64,000 nt of DNA, from NCBI RefSeq assembly GCF_023151555.2, contig NZ_CP100425.1, positions 1,550,001 to 1,614,000 of the forward strand, in the 5' to 3' direction. Origin of the DNA: Photobacterium sp. CCB-ST2H9 (GTDB lineage: Bacteria; Pseudomonadota; Gammaproteobacteria; Enterobacterales; Vibrionaceae). How positions within the stretch are numbered: position 1 is the first letter of the stretch; each line of letters begins with the position of its first letter. Positions 9,219 through 17,392 of this stretch are shown here, one piece after another. Position numbers and translations under genes: made by a program. Below the pieces are notes generated by a model that worked only from the letters and a program-made list of their open reading frames with translations, did no database searches and was not told the origin of the DNA.

Positions 9219-10229
9219 TTATGGATGTGTTATTTTTTTGACGGAACGGCGAACCACGAGCTCAGGATTGATCTCAAAAGTCTGAAATTCATGGTTTTTA
9301 TCTTTCACGCGTTCCATCAGAATTTCCACCGCAGTCTTGCCTAAACGGCGTTTTGGCTGGTGGATTGTTGTCAGAGGCGGTGAAAAGTACGGGGCCAGAT
9401 CAATATTGTCATAGCCAATAATTGAAATATCATTTGGTACATTGATCCCTGCTTGTTCAAATGTACTGATTAAGGCCATTGCCATAATGTCATTGAAGCA
9501 GAAAATAGCAGTTGGACGCTCTTTCATGGCAATAAAAGCATTGGCTGCATCTACGGCAGATTCACATTCGAAATCACCTTCAATGATCCAGTTTTCATTG
9601 ACCGTCAGACCAGCTTCGCTCATGGCTTTATGGAAACCTTTCAGCCGCTCACGGCAGGTAGATTTATCTTTCTGGCCGGAAAGACAACCAATTTTAGTGT
9701 GTCCATTGTCAATAAAATGACGAGTGGCAAGATAACCGCCAAGTTCTGCATTATCCTGAATATTATCTGTTTTTGGGCGTGCAGGACCCCAGTCCATGAT
9801 AACCATGGGCAGATCAGGCTGTCGCTCTAACTGTTCCAGCAGTTGATCATCCAGATCAGAACACATCACCAGCAGACCATCCACACGCTTTTCAGAAAGC
9901 ATGCGCAGGTAATCCTTCTGTTTGGCCAGATTACCTTCGGTGTTGCATAAAATCAGCGTATAACCGGATTTATAGCAGTACTCTTCAACGCCATGCACCA
10001 ACTCGGCAAAGAATGGGTTGGTCGATTTTGTCACCAGCATGCCGATGGTGCTGGTTGTATTACATTTCAGGCTGCGCGCGACGGCGCTTGGCGCGTAGTT
10101 CAATTCTTCAACTGCCGCCAACACTTTTTTCTGTGTTGCTTCCGCTACGAAGCGGGTTTTGTTGATCACGTGTGAGACTGTGGTAGTAGATACACCTGCC
10201 ATACGTGCAACATCTTTAATGGTTGCCAT
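9219..10229 (-). CDS. purR: LacI-family purine repressor PurR
   Basis: This 336-aa LacI-family repressor closely resembles E. coli PurR, which binds hypoxanthine or guanine and represses purine synthesis genes. The helix-turn-helix (residues 3-25, [20 protein letters not shown]) and hinge helix (SAVARSLK) are nearly identical to E. coli PurR, implying the same operator. In the corepressor domain, the equivalents of Phe74, Thr192, Arg196, Phe221, Glu222 and Asp275 are present. The position of E. coli Arg190 is Lys ([10 protein letters not shown] segment) and Tyr73 is Phe. The start MATIKDVA is the standard family start. A candidate PUR box lies about 170 bases upstream. Confidence 0.93.
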   Translation of the reverse strand: MATIKDVARMAGVSTTTVSHVINKTRFVAEATQKKVLAAVEELNYAPSAVARSLKCNTTSTIGMLVTKSTNPFFAELVHGVEEYCYKSGYTLILCNTEGNLAKQKDYLRMLSEKRVDGLLVMCSDLDDQLLEQLERQPDLPMVIMDWGPARPKTDNIQDNAELGGYLATRHFIDNGHTKIGCLSGQKDKSTCRERLKGFHKAMSEAGLTVNENWIIEGDFECESAVDAANAFIAMKERPTAIFCFNDIMAMALISTFEQAGINVPNDISIIGYDNIDLAPYFSPPLTTIHQPKRRLGKTAVEILMERVKDKNHEFQTFEINPELVVRRSVKKITHP

Positions 10230-10398
10230 AATTGTTCTTCTAGTCTTCAGGCCCTGATCAGGGTCTTTTCATATTTGCCAGACGCTAAAACGCCGCTTCT
10301 CTGCGAGGATAGCGGCGGGAAATGAGTGGCTCAGGCCGAGTGGTAACAATACCTTACACCGATATGAAGTCTGACTTTCTATTGCTATTTATTTCATC

Positions 10399-10414
10399 GG
10401 TTAATCGCTTGCGC
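10399..10414 (-). promoter_or_regulatory. Candidate PUR box upstream of purR
   Basis: The minus strand reads GCGCAAGCGATTAACC, matching the core GCAANCGNTT of the PurR operator, with weaker outer positions. It lies about 170 bases upstream of purR, in a leader of about 345 bases (10230-10574) that also holds a GC-rich hairpin at 10293-10319. E. coli purR is autoregulated, so the same is inferred here. Confidence 0.4.
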
Positions 10415-10536
10415 TCACATTCTACAAGGACTCACGCACAGTGCAACGTTTCTCTTGAAATGTGAGGGGAATCTTGATGCAGCTCAAGAATACTGGCAAC
10501 TTGAAAGTTGTTTCAGTCTTTACATTGTAAGTGCTG

Positions 10537-10568
10537 TGCAAGGGCAACGGCTCCGCGATGCCCTTGCA
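10537..10568 (-). terminator. GC-rich hairpin just past hmuV
   Basis: A perfect ten-base-pair stem (10537-10546 with 10559-10568) starts six bases beyond the hmuV stop codon. No T-run follows on the minus strand. It may be a transcript-end stabiliser or a weak or factor-dependent terminator. Confidence 0.45.
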
Positions 10569-10574
10569 GGAGGT

Positions 10575-11396
10575 TCAGGCTGAAAGGACGATCGGAAAGT
10601 GCCCGCGGGGGTGAGATTCGATGATCACCGGGGAACCATAAACGGAGCTGATATTCTCGGTGGTCAGGGTATGCCAGGCATCACCGTCTGCTTGTATCTT
10701 CCCCTTATTCAGCAATACCAGTCTGTCTGCGTATTCAGCCGCAAGATTGAGGTCATGAATGACCAGGATGACGGCGGCTCCTTTACGGGCCATATCTTTT
10801 GCCAGTTTCAGGCAACTGTGCTGGTGGGCAAGATCTAAAGCTGAAGTCGGTTCGTCCAGCATCAGAATGCACTGGTCTTTAGCATTGCTGAGCTGAGCCA
10901 GTACACGGGCAAAATGAACACGTTGTTTCTCGCCGCCTGAGAGGGTGGGGTACTGACGCTGGCTCAGGTGACAGATCCCAACAGCCGTCATGCATTCCCG
11001 GGTAATTCGGAGACAATCTGTGCGCTTCAAACCAAGTGGCATACAGCCAAATTCAACGACCTCCTGCGCAGTAAAACCAAAAGACAGGCTGCTGTGCTGA
11101 GGAAGTACACCCAAGTGTTTGGCCAGCAGGGATGGCTGCCAGTCGCTGTGCTTTTGACCAAAATAGTATACATCACCTTTGGCACCAATTTCGCCGCAAA
11201 GCACTTTGAGTAAAGTACTTTTACCGGCACCATTCGGGCCGAGTAAAGCTGTTAACTCTCCGCTGCGGAAACTGATGTTCAGCTGATCCAGTAACGTTTT
11301 ACCGCCAAGTTGTAGTGATAAACCCTCGGCTGAAAGCACCGGTGATTGCTGTTTTTCGTGCCGGGGGCGAAGGGGGCGAACGATATGATGAATCAT
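10575..11396 (-). CDS. hmuV: Heme ABC transporter ATP-binding protein HmuV
   Basis: This is the cytoplasmic ATPase (273 aa) of the heme importer HmuTUV, which moves heme from the periplasm to the cytoplasm. It has Walker A GPNGAGKST (53-61), the signature LSGGE in the segment YPTLSGGEKQRVHFARVLAQL, Walker B CILMLDEPTSALD, and the H-loop in LVIHDLNLAAEYADR. The ATG at 11396 overlaps the hmuU stop as ATGA. A longer frame reading upstream overlaps hmuU by 270 bases and is not credible. It is the last gene of the hmuTUV operon. Confidence 0.93.
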   Translation of the reverse strand: MIHHIVRPLRPRHEKQQSPVLSAEGLSLQLGGKTLLDQLNISFRSGELTALLGPNGAGKSTLLKVLCGEIGAKGDVYYFGQKHSDWQPSLLAKHLGVLPQHSSLSFGFTAQEVVEFGCMPLGLKRTDCLRITRECMTAVGICHLSQRQYPTLSGGEKQRVHFARVLAQLSNAKDQCILMLDEPTSALDLAHQHSCLKLAKDMARKGAAVILVIHDLNLAAEYADRLVLLNKGKIQADGDAWHTLTTENISSVYGSPVIIESHPRGHFPIVLSA

Positions 11397-12475
11397 TGTA
11401 AACGGCCTTTTTGTTTCAGTAGCAGAGCTATAAAGAACGGTGCTCCCAGTAAAGCGGTGATGATACCGACCGGCAGTTCGGCAGGTGCGGCAATAACACG
11501 GGCCAGCATGTCGGCAACCAGTAAGATAAGTGCCCCCAGTAAAGCCGAGAGTGGCAGTAATGTTTTGTGATTCGGGCCTGCCAGCATACGGCCGAGATGC
11601 GGCACAATCAGACCGACGAAGCCAATCACGCCGGATAAGGAGACAGCGACACCCACACCAGCGGCGCAAAATAAAATCAGCAATCGTTTTAAAGACTGGA
11701 CCTGAATGCCGAGATGTTTTGCTTCTGCTTCGCCCAGTAATAAAGCGTTGAGTGCATTGGATCTGCGATCAAATTGCCAGAACAGGAATGCCAGGGCAGA
11801 AAATGCCAGCGTGATGCCCGGCCAGGTAGCACCCGCCAGAGAACCCATGGACCAGAGTGACAGGTCGCGCAGCGCCTGATCGTCCGCAAAGAAATTCAGC
11901 AGTCCCAGTGCCGCACCTGAGAGTGCACTGATTGCAACACCTGCCAGCAGCATCACCGTCACGGAAGTGCCGGTCTTATCTGTGCCAAGGGCGTATACGA
12001 TCCAGGTTGTCAGGGCGCCGCCAAGAAAAGCAAAAACCGGTACTGTCCCCAGCGTTAAAAGTAATGGAAAAGATGCTGCCATTGAGCTGAACAGGACAAT
12101 GGCCGAAGCGGCGCCAAGGCTTGCACCGCCAGCGACCCCGATAATGCCCGGATCGGCCAGCGGGTTTCGAAACAGTCCCTGCATGACCGTGCCACAGAGC
12201 GCCAGAACTGCACCAATCGCGATACACAGCAGTGTGCGTGGTAAACGGACTTGCTGAATGATGAGTGCAATGTGCGGTGCGACATGATCCTGTCCCGGAA
12301 GCAGTGACAGCCAGACATCGGCGTAACTGATCGACATGGGGCCGACAACGATGGAAGAGGCAATGGCAAGTAACAGCATGGCAAAAACGGCGGGCAGTAA
12401 GGCAGTGGCTGGCAAACGCTGTCTGGTAAAGGTACGGCTGCGGTTCAAAGTTGTTGTCATAAGTTTACTGGCCAT
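11393..12475 (-). CDS. hmuU: Heme ABC transporter permease HmuU (FecCD family)
   Basis: This is an inner-membrane permease of the FecCD/BtuC family, about ten transmembrane helices over 360 aa. Family landmarks include RLPRTLLCIAIGAVLALCGTVMQGLFRNPLADPGIIG near residues 75-112 and GVIGFVGLIVPHLGRMLAGPNHK near 280-305; the latter contains the helix that docks on the ATPase. Two starts are possible. The ATG at 12475 lies inside the end of hmuT (11-base overlap), and the ATG at 12460 lies just beyond the hmuT stop. Neither has a clean ribosome site. The gene is coupled to hmuT and hmuV. Confidence 0.92.
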   Translation of the reverse strand: MASKLMTTTLNRSRTFTRQRLPATALLPAVFAMLLLAIASSIVVGPMSISYADVWLSLLPGQDHVAPHIALIIQQVRLPRTLLCIAIGAVLALCGTVMQGLFRNPLADPGIIGVAGGASLGAASAIVLFSSMAASFPLLLTLGTVPVFAFLGGALTTWIVYALGTDKTGTSVTVMLLAGVAISALSGAALGLLNFFADDQALRDLSLWSMGSLAGATWPGITLAFSALAFLFWQFDRRSNALNALLLGEAEAKHLGIQVQSLKRLLILFCAAGVGVAVSLSGVIGFVGLIVPHLGRMLAGPNHKTLLPLSALLGALILLVADMLARVIAAPAELPVGIITALLGAPFFIALLLKQKGRLQ

Positions 12476-13301
12476 ACAGTGTCTGATTCAGCCGCTCTGC
12501 TTCTTCGAGAGTTTTGAGGTTTAACCCGCCGATGAGTGCGGTACCATCCACTGTGATAATGGTTTTGTTTTGGCCGGCAGGTGTTGCAGCAAGCAACGGC
12601 AGTGTTTTCAGCAAGCCATCTTTGCCGCCAATTGACTGACTGGTATGCGTGCTGAGTAGGATCACATCGGGTTGCATTTCAACCATTGCTTCTGATGACA
12701 GTGGCTTATAAGCATCAATTTGGATCGCGGCTGGATTTAAACCGCCTGCGAGCTGAATCAGGGTATTTGCTGTTGTGTTGCTGCCACCGACCATTGGCGC
12801 TCTTCCGCCGTGAATGGTCAGAAACAGGATACGTTTTCTGCTTTTCTGGTTTGCAAGTCGCTGCTCAATCACAGAAATCCGATGTTGAACCTCAGCGGCT
12901 AACACTTCTGCGTTTTGTGTTTTTCCGGTCAGCTGACCGACTTGTTGAATCCGTTGCATCAGATCAGCAATGGTTTCACCTGAGTTCAGAATATCGACCT
13001 GAATGCCGGCCTGACGTAACAGAGAGAGTACTGACTCCGGGCCCATTTCTTCGGAGCCCAAAAGGTGATCAGGGGCAAGGGCAATGATACTTTCGGCAGA
13101 GAGCTGCCGATGATATCCCAACTTTGGTATGTCATCATGAACATAGGACTTGCTGGTTATATCAACAGCGACAAGTTGATCTTCTGCCCCCATCGCATAA
13201 ACGAGCTCCGTAATGCCTGAACCCGCACTAATCAATCGATCGCCTGCCCAGGCAGTCGCGGCAGTCAGAAGAAAAACAGCAGAAAGTGCCGCTCGTCTCA
13301 T
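12465..13301 (-). CDS. hmuT: Periplasmic heme-binding protein HmuT
   Basis: This is the periplasmic hemin-binding protein (278 aa) feeding the HmuUV importer. The ATG at 13301 follows AAGGAG and starts a signal peptide (MRRAALSAVFLLTAATAWA, cleavage near residue 19-20). The mature domain has the type-III periplasmic-binding-protein pattern (SAGSGITELVYAMGAEDQLVAVD, then the SAESIIALAPDHLLGSE segment). Tyr and His residues in the N-terminal lobe (KLGYHRQLS) are candidates for heme contact. It is the first gene of hmuTUV and is transcribed away from hutX across a region carrying Fur-like boxes. TonB/ExbBD genes, which precede this operon in several vibrios, are absent here. Confidence 0.92.
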   Translation of the reverse strand: MRRAALSAVFLLTAATAWAGDRLISAGSGITELVYAMGAEDQLVAVDITSKSYVHDDIPKLGYHRQLSAESIIALAPDHLLGSEEMGPESVLSLLRQAGIQVDILNSGETIADLMQRIQQVGQLTGKTQNAEVLAAEVQHRISVIEQRLANQKSRKRILFLTIHGGRAPMVGGSNTTANTLIQLAGGLNPAAIQIDAYKPLSSEAMVEMQPDVILLSTHTSQSIGGKDGLLKTLPLLAATPAGQNKTIITVDGTALIGGLNLKTLEEAERLNQTLYGQ

Positions 13302-13423
13302 GATAACTCCTTGTTTTTTATTTTGGGAAATTCCAGTGTTATCACCGGATGAACTAAAACGAACAATATTCATTGCGTAGAAAAGACAGTCTTCGCCTTC
13401 CCAAACAAGTTATTGCATTATAG

Positions 13424-13542
13424 GAAGTGATAATTATTATCGCTTGAGCATATTATCCATGGCTTTCAAATAATATCAATTATCATTTGCAAAAGAGTAA
13501 ATCTCTCCTTATCATTTTATGAAATAAGATTAATTCTCATTC
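13424..13542. promoter_or_regulatory. Cluster of three Fur-box-like sites between hmuT and hutX
   Basis: The intergenic region contains GATAATTATTATC (13429-13441), ATAATATCAATTATCATTT (13470-13488) and a weaker ATAAGATTAATTCTCATTC (13524-13542). All resemble the 19-bp Fur consensus built from GATAAT repeats. Their position between divergent heme-import and heme-utilisation genes fits iron-repressed promoters on both sides. Binding is inferred from sequence. Confidence 0.75.
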
Positions 13543-13581
13543 ATCCTATAGAGAGTGATGGATCAGGAAGGAGCGCAGCGC

Positions 13582-14115
13582 GTGTTTGAAAAATTCAGTC
13601 TTGCGGAATTGAAAACGAAAGTCGGCACTATGCTGGAAGAAAATCCAAATCTGCATGCGGTATTGATGGCTGAAACACTGGAAGTGACGGAAGGCGAGAT
13701 CATCATGGCGTTACCTGATGAACTTGTCACGCGAATCGGCGGAAATCACGCACAGTCAATTCTGGAAATGCTTCCGGAGTGGGGCGTGATGACGACAATT
13801 GTGCATTCAATGGGGTCTATCTTTGAAGTGAAGGCGCCGTTTCCGAAAGGTAAAGAAGCCCGCGGTTTTTACAATTTGATGGGAAAACCAGGTGAGATGC
13901 ATGGTCATCTGAAACTGGACCGGGTATCAGATGTCGTATTGGTGAGTAAACCGATGCGCGGAAATGAAAGTTACTTCATTGGTTTTCTGGCTGAAAACGG
14001 TGAATGTATTTTTAAGATTTATCTTGGCCGTGATGAGAAACGTCAGCTCATCCCTCAGCAGGTCGAGAAGTTTAATGCATTAAAGCAAGCTTTTGTTGGA
14101 GTAGAAGCGTCATGA
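13582..14115 (+). CDS. hutX: Heme utilisation cytosolic carrier protein HutX
   Basis: HutX is a cytoplasmic heme carrier that passes heme to the heme-degrading enzyme HutZ in V. cholerae. The conserved core is present: GGNHAQSILEMLPEWG, then SIFEVKAPFPKGKEARGFYNLMG, GEMHGHLKLD and FKIYLGRDEKRQLIPQQ. I place the start at GTG 13582, because AAGGAG (13568-13573) lies eight bases before it. In-frame GTG 13555 and ATG 13558 add eight or nine residues but have poor ribosome sites. hutZ overlaps its stop as ATGA. hutW, which usually precedes hutX in vibrios, is missing. Confidence 0.9.
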   Translation: MFEKFSLAELKTKVGTMLEENPNLHAVLMAETLEVTEGEIIMALPDELVTRIGGNHAQSILEMLPEWGVMTTIVHSMGSIFEVKAPFPKGKEARGFYNLMGKPGEMHGHLKLDRVSDVVLVSKPMRGNESYFIGFLAENGECIFKIYLGRDEKRQLIPQQVEKFNALKQAFVGVEAS

Positions 14116-14657
14116 GCCAAGAGAAACAAGAACGACTGCAAAATCGCCTGGGCCCACAGATCCAGGAATTTCGTGAAACTTGCCAGACACTGCAATTGGC
14201 AACGGTCGATGCAGACGGTAAGCCGAATGTCAGTTATGCGCCATTCGCTCTTCTTGAAGATGGTTACTATATTCTGATTTCCCGAATTGCTCGTCATGCG
14301 CGTAACCTGCTTGAAAACCCTCAGGTTTCGCTGATGATGATCGAAGATGAAGCAGAATCAAAAGCCATTTTTGCACGGATGAGACTAACATTTGAAGCGG
14401 ATGTGGTGTTGGTTGAACGTCACACTGAGCGCTGGCAGGCTGGTATTGAAGCACTGAAAGTCCGGTTTGGTGAGATTGTGGATGGGCTGAGTGGGCTGGA
14501 AGATTTTAATCTGTTCCGTCTGGAGCCGACACAAGGGTTGTTCGTGAAAGGTTTTGGTCAGGCTTTCCAGGTGTCAGGAGATGACCTGGTCGATTTTGTT
14601 CATCTGACAGAAGGTCACCGACGGATGAATGAGGACCAGGGTGTGAAATCCGCTTAA
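14112..14657 (+). CDS. hutZ: Heme-degrading enzyme HutZ
   Basis: HutZ (181 aa) belongs to the pyridoxamine-phosphate-oxidase-like split-barrel fold and, in V. cholerae, binds and degrades heme to release iron. The split-barrel core is visible: TLQLATVDADGKPNVSYAPF near residue 23-42, then the ISRIARHARNLLENPQVSLMMIEDE strand/loop. The C-terminal segment (GLFVKGFGQAFQVSGDDL, HLTEGHRRMN) includes His residues of the type used as heme ligand in the family. It is translationally coupled to hutX and followed by a strong terminator. Confidence 0.92.
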   Translation: MSQEKQERLQNRLGPQIQEFRETCQTLQLATVDADGKPNVSYAPFALLEDGYYILISRIARHARNLLENPQVSLMMIEDEAESKAIFARMRLTFEADVVLVERHTERWQAGIEALKVRFGEIVDGLSGLEDFNLFRLEPTQGLFVKGFGQAFQVSGDDLVDFVHLTEGHRRMNEDQGVKSA

Positions 14658-14679
14658 TTCGTTCTGAGGTAATAAAAAA

Positions 14680-14707
14680 ACCGGGCATTCAAGTGTCCGG
14701 TTTTTTT
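14680..14707. terminator. Bidirectional Rho-independent terminator between hutZ and panP
   Basis: An eight-base-pair stem (14680-14687 with 14694-14701, one G-T pair) is flanked by seven A residues on the left and seven T residues on the right. It can terminate hutZ on the plus strand and panP on the minus strand. Confidence 0.9.
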
Positions 14708-14734
14708 ATGTTTGCTTCCTGTCAGCGCGCAGAT

Positions 14735-16402
14735 TTAATCGCGGATCCCTTCAGATGACTGAGCCAGAATCCGGGCTGTGATCGCTCTGACTTTCGGCAG
14801 GCTTTGCAGGCTGGTTTGAGCCAGTTGTTTCTGTTCTTCCAGAACATCTATCAGGATATCCGCCGTCGTCAGCGGATTGGCCAGTACGACGCGGAAGACT
14901 GTGGTGATGCGTCGGTCCCACTGTTCGGGCATGAGGCGGGTCCGAGAGACAAATGATTTTCCGGATTCGCGCTGACGTTTTTGAATGTACTGGGTTAAAT
15001 CGTTCAGCGCCTCATGAATGGCCTGTTTGTCTTCGTCATTCGCAATTGCCAGTGCTTTCTGGGTTTCCTGAGGCACATACCTGTAGGTCAGCAGGCAAAG
15101 TTCCGGTTCCGAAATCAGTTCAAAATCGGCATCGGCCTGAATGAGCTCAGCAAAGTAACAGGCTTTTTCAATGCTGTTATTAATTAACAGTTCGTAACCC
15201 TGACGGCTGATGATATTCAGGCTGGCAAACAGCAACATTGCCATACCGCTTCGGGAACCTTCCAGCGTGTGGCTGCCGAGGTCTTTGGAACCTTTCCGGA
15301 GAATATATTCAGCATGATGTTCAATGGCGGACATCAGGGCCGGATTTTTGAAAATCACCATGCCTGCACCCATAGGGATGTACAGTTGTTTGTGAGCGTC
15401 AATGGTGACAGAGTCGGCGCGTTCAATTCCTTTCAGGAGCGTCCGGTATTTGTTTGACATCAACGTGGCGCCACCCCAGGCAGCATCAACGTGAAAATGA
15501 CAATTATGAGCCAGCGCAATATCAGCCAGTTCGTCTAACGGATCGATATTACCGGTTTCTGTTGTGCCGGCAACGCCAATAATCGCAAATGGTTTGATAT
15601 TTCTGGCTTTCAGAGATTCGATGTTGGCTTTCAGATCATCGGTGCAAATTTTGTTGTTCTCGTCGGTTTTGATCGCCACCAGACATTCCCGGCCAATACC
15701 CAGAACATCGGCCGCCTTTTTCAGCGAATAATGGCCGCGTTCTGAAACCAGAATTGCCAGGTCATCATAACCGTAGTGTTTCATGGCCCGGAACAAACCT
15801 TCCTGAGCAACACCTCTGAAATCGCCATCAGGTTTCAGTAAATTATTGCGGGCAACCCATAACGCAGTGATGTTTGCGATGGTTCCACCTGAACAAAAGG
15901 CACCTAAAGAGTGTTCAGCACTGTGCATCCAGCGTTGATAGAAGGCATCGGTTTCACCATAAATCAGGTTATGGAGGATACCTAATACCTGACGCTCCAG
16001 TGGCGTAAATGCTTTGGAGGTTTCAATTTTCACCAGATTCTGGTTCAGACCAATCATGATCTTAGAGAGTGGCATCAGGAAGTAGGGCAGTGCCGACGTC
16101 ATGTGACCGATGAAGGTTGGTGCTGAAGTATGCACAGACTGTGCAACCAGTTTATTCAGCAGAAAATGCGTGTGATCTGATACAAAGCAGGGCTTTTCCG
16201 GCACTGAGGCGGAGGAAAAATCCTTTTCAATCTCTGTCAGCGGCTTTTCCTGCGCAGCAATGTGCGTTTGCAAAAAGGCATTGAGGTTTTCGGAGATCTC
16301 TTTTTCGATCCGGCCCAGAGTCGAATCGGGTGCTTCTGGCACGGTAAAGATACGGTGCAGGGTCTCAAGAGATGCTTCAGCTTGTCTGTTTTCCACTGCC
16401 AT
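14735..16402 (-). CDS. panP: Pyridoxal-phosphate-dependent aspartate 1-decarboxylase PanP
   Basis: This 555-aa group II PLP decarboxylase is of the type shown in Vibrio to make beta-alanine from aspartate for pantothenate and coenzyme A, replacing the pyruvoyl enzyme PanD. The PLP lysine is K338 in the motif TIDAHKQLYIP; the PLP-pairing aspartate is D306 in HVDAAWGG; the conserved CSGGTIAN loop begins near residue 170. The length fits this family and exceeds that of plain glutamate decarboxylases. No panBC genes are nearby. Glutamate decarboxylase is the main alternative, but the Vibrionaceae context favours PanP. Confidence 0.85.
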   Translation of the reverse strand: MAVENRQAEASLETLHRIFTVPEAPDSTLGRIEKEISENLNAFLQTHIAAQEKPLTEIEKDFSSASVPEKPCFVSDHTHFLLNKLVAQSVHTSAPTFIGHMTSALPYFLMPLSKIMIGLNQNLVKIETSKAFTPLERQVLGILHNLIYGETDAFYQRWMHSAEHSLGAFCSGGTIANITALWVARNNLLKPDGDFRGVAQEGLFRAMKHYGYDDLAILVSERGHYSLKKAADVLGIGRECLVAIKTDENNKICTDDLKANIESLKARNIKPFAIIGVAGTTETGNIDPLDELADIALAHNCHFHVDAAWGGATLMSNKYRTLLKGIERADSVTIDAHKQLYIPMGAGMVIFKNPALMSAIEHHAEYILRKGSKDLGSHTLEGSRSGMAMLLFASLNIISRQGYELLINNSIEKACYFAELIQADADFELISEPELCLLTYRYVPQETQKALAIANDEDKQAIHEALNDLTQYIQKRQRESGKSFVSRTRLMPEQWDRRITTVFRVVLANPLTTADILIDVLEEQKQLAQTSLQSLPKVRAITARILAQSSEGIRD

Positions 16403-16526
16403 AATGAATTGTTACTTTTAGTTAACGTCGGCAAATCCAGCTAATGTACTGGAAATGTGCGTGATTGTCTTGGGAAAATTCGAAAACGACACCGGACGAG
16501 GATCGCCCGGCGTGAGGAAAAATCGA

Positions 16527-17039
16527 CTATTTACACTCAGTCGAGGCAATAGCGCTCATTTGTTGGTTGTATTCTTTCAGAGGCTTATCAATGTCATCAG
16601 GGTGTGTAAGTAACTCAGCAAATGCACTGCGCAGTTCGTAATTTTTGGGATGAGGTGCGCCCTGGCGATCTTCAAAAACTTTTTTGGCGTAATCTCCCAG
16701 AGCACCTTTCTGTTCTGAAAGTGTTTTAATATCTTGCTGGCTCAGCTTCAGCCATGATTCGATCGACTGAGACAAATCAAGATGGCTTTCATCATGGGTC
16801 AGATACCAGTCTACCGCCTCACGTTTCAGTTCAAAGTGATGCGTTCTGCCTTCAAGAAACCAGTCACCGACCTCTTGCAGGTTCGGATCTTTTTGTACGG
16901 CAAGCTGAACAAGGTTTTGATACCAGCTCAGAGAAGCATCAACATACTTGTGGTATTTCTCGCTTTCACAACTTTCTGTGGCGGCGAATACAGAAGCGGG
17001 TAATAGGGCTAATGAAAGAGCAAGAGCTGAATACTTCAT
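16527..17039 (-). CDS. Hypothetical secreted protein (170 aa)
   Basis: The function is unknown. The ATG at 17039 follows AAGGAAA and encodes a signal peptide (MKYSALALSLALLPASVFA), so the protein is exported, most likely to the periplasm. Mature residues are mostly helical and charged, with Trp- and His-containing segments. Two Cys (CESEKYHKYV near the new N-terminus and a penultimate Cys at the C-terminus) could form one disulfide joining the ends. It is not a lipoprotein, because no lipobox is seen. It stands alone between panP and the NSS transporter unit. Confidence 0.7.
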   Translation of the reverse strand: MKYSALALSLALLPASVFAATESCESEKYHKYVDASLSWYQNLVQLAVQKDPNLQEVGDWFLEGRTHHFELKREAVDWYLTHDESHLDLSQSIESWLKLSQQDIKTLSEQKGALGDYAKKVFEDRQGAPHPKNYELRSAFAELLTHPDDIDKPLKEYNQQMSAIASTECK

Positions 17040-17256
17040 GGTTTTTCCTTGAATGATTTTTAGTAATACATACCGGCACAATTGACATAAAGTACCGTGA
17101 CATCAGGATTATTTGTCAAATTGTAGCGGCAGAAGCAAGCGAAAGGAAAGAAATCTTACAAGGAAACATGACCCGAGTGTAAAGAGTATGAAACATGACT
17201 CAATTCTTTGTTCTTAAAGTTAAAAGTGTCAAAAAGTTCGGGTCCGCAGGCGGGTA

Positions 17257-17284
17257 AAAACAAAAAGAGGCCCGAAGGCCTCTT
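17257..17284 (-). terminator. Rho-independent terminator of the NSS transporter-metS unit
   Basis: An eight-base-pair GC-rich stem with a four-base TTCG loop on the minus strand (17265-17284) is followed by a T-rich tail. It sits eight bases past the metS stop codon. Confidence 0.9.
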
Positions 17285-17291
17285 GTCATGG

Positions 17292-17390
17292 TTATGCTTT
17301 ATTTTTCATGGCAACGGAGATGCAGTAGGCTGCGCCTCCCCAGGTGATCCCCAGACCAAACAGCATCATGATAATAGCACCAGCTGTCAT
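17292..17390 (-). CDS. metS: MetS-type small subunit of NSS amino-acid importer (32 aa)
   Basis: This 32-residue membrane microprotein begins MTAGAIIMMLFGLGITWGGA and ends with a short basic tail (MKNKA). A single transmembrane helix fills most of it. The sequence pattern (GAI.MM.FGLG.TWGGAAYCI) matches the methionine/alanine importer small-subunit family (MetS), known to be needed for function of its NSS partner in Corynebacterium. Its ATG lies two bases after the stop codon of the NSS transporter, and its ribosome site (GAGGTG) is inside the end of that gene, so the two are translationally coupled. Confidence 0.88.
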   Translation of the reverse strand: MTAGAIIMMLFGLGITWGGAAYCISVAMKNKA

Positions 17391-17392
17391 AC

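Noticed and set aside
11397..11669. Long N-terminal extension of HmuV
   Set aside because: It lies entirely over hmuU, has an unlikely Cys/Arg-rich composition, and the internal ATG forms an ATGA junction with hmuU.
14735..16402. Glutamate decarboxylase involved in acid resistance
   Set aside because: Sequence and context better fit the Vibrio PanP group; no GABA antiporter is adjacent.
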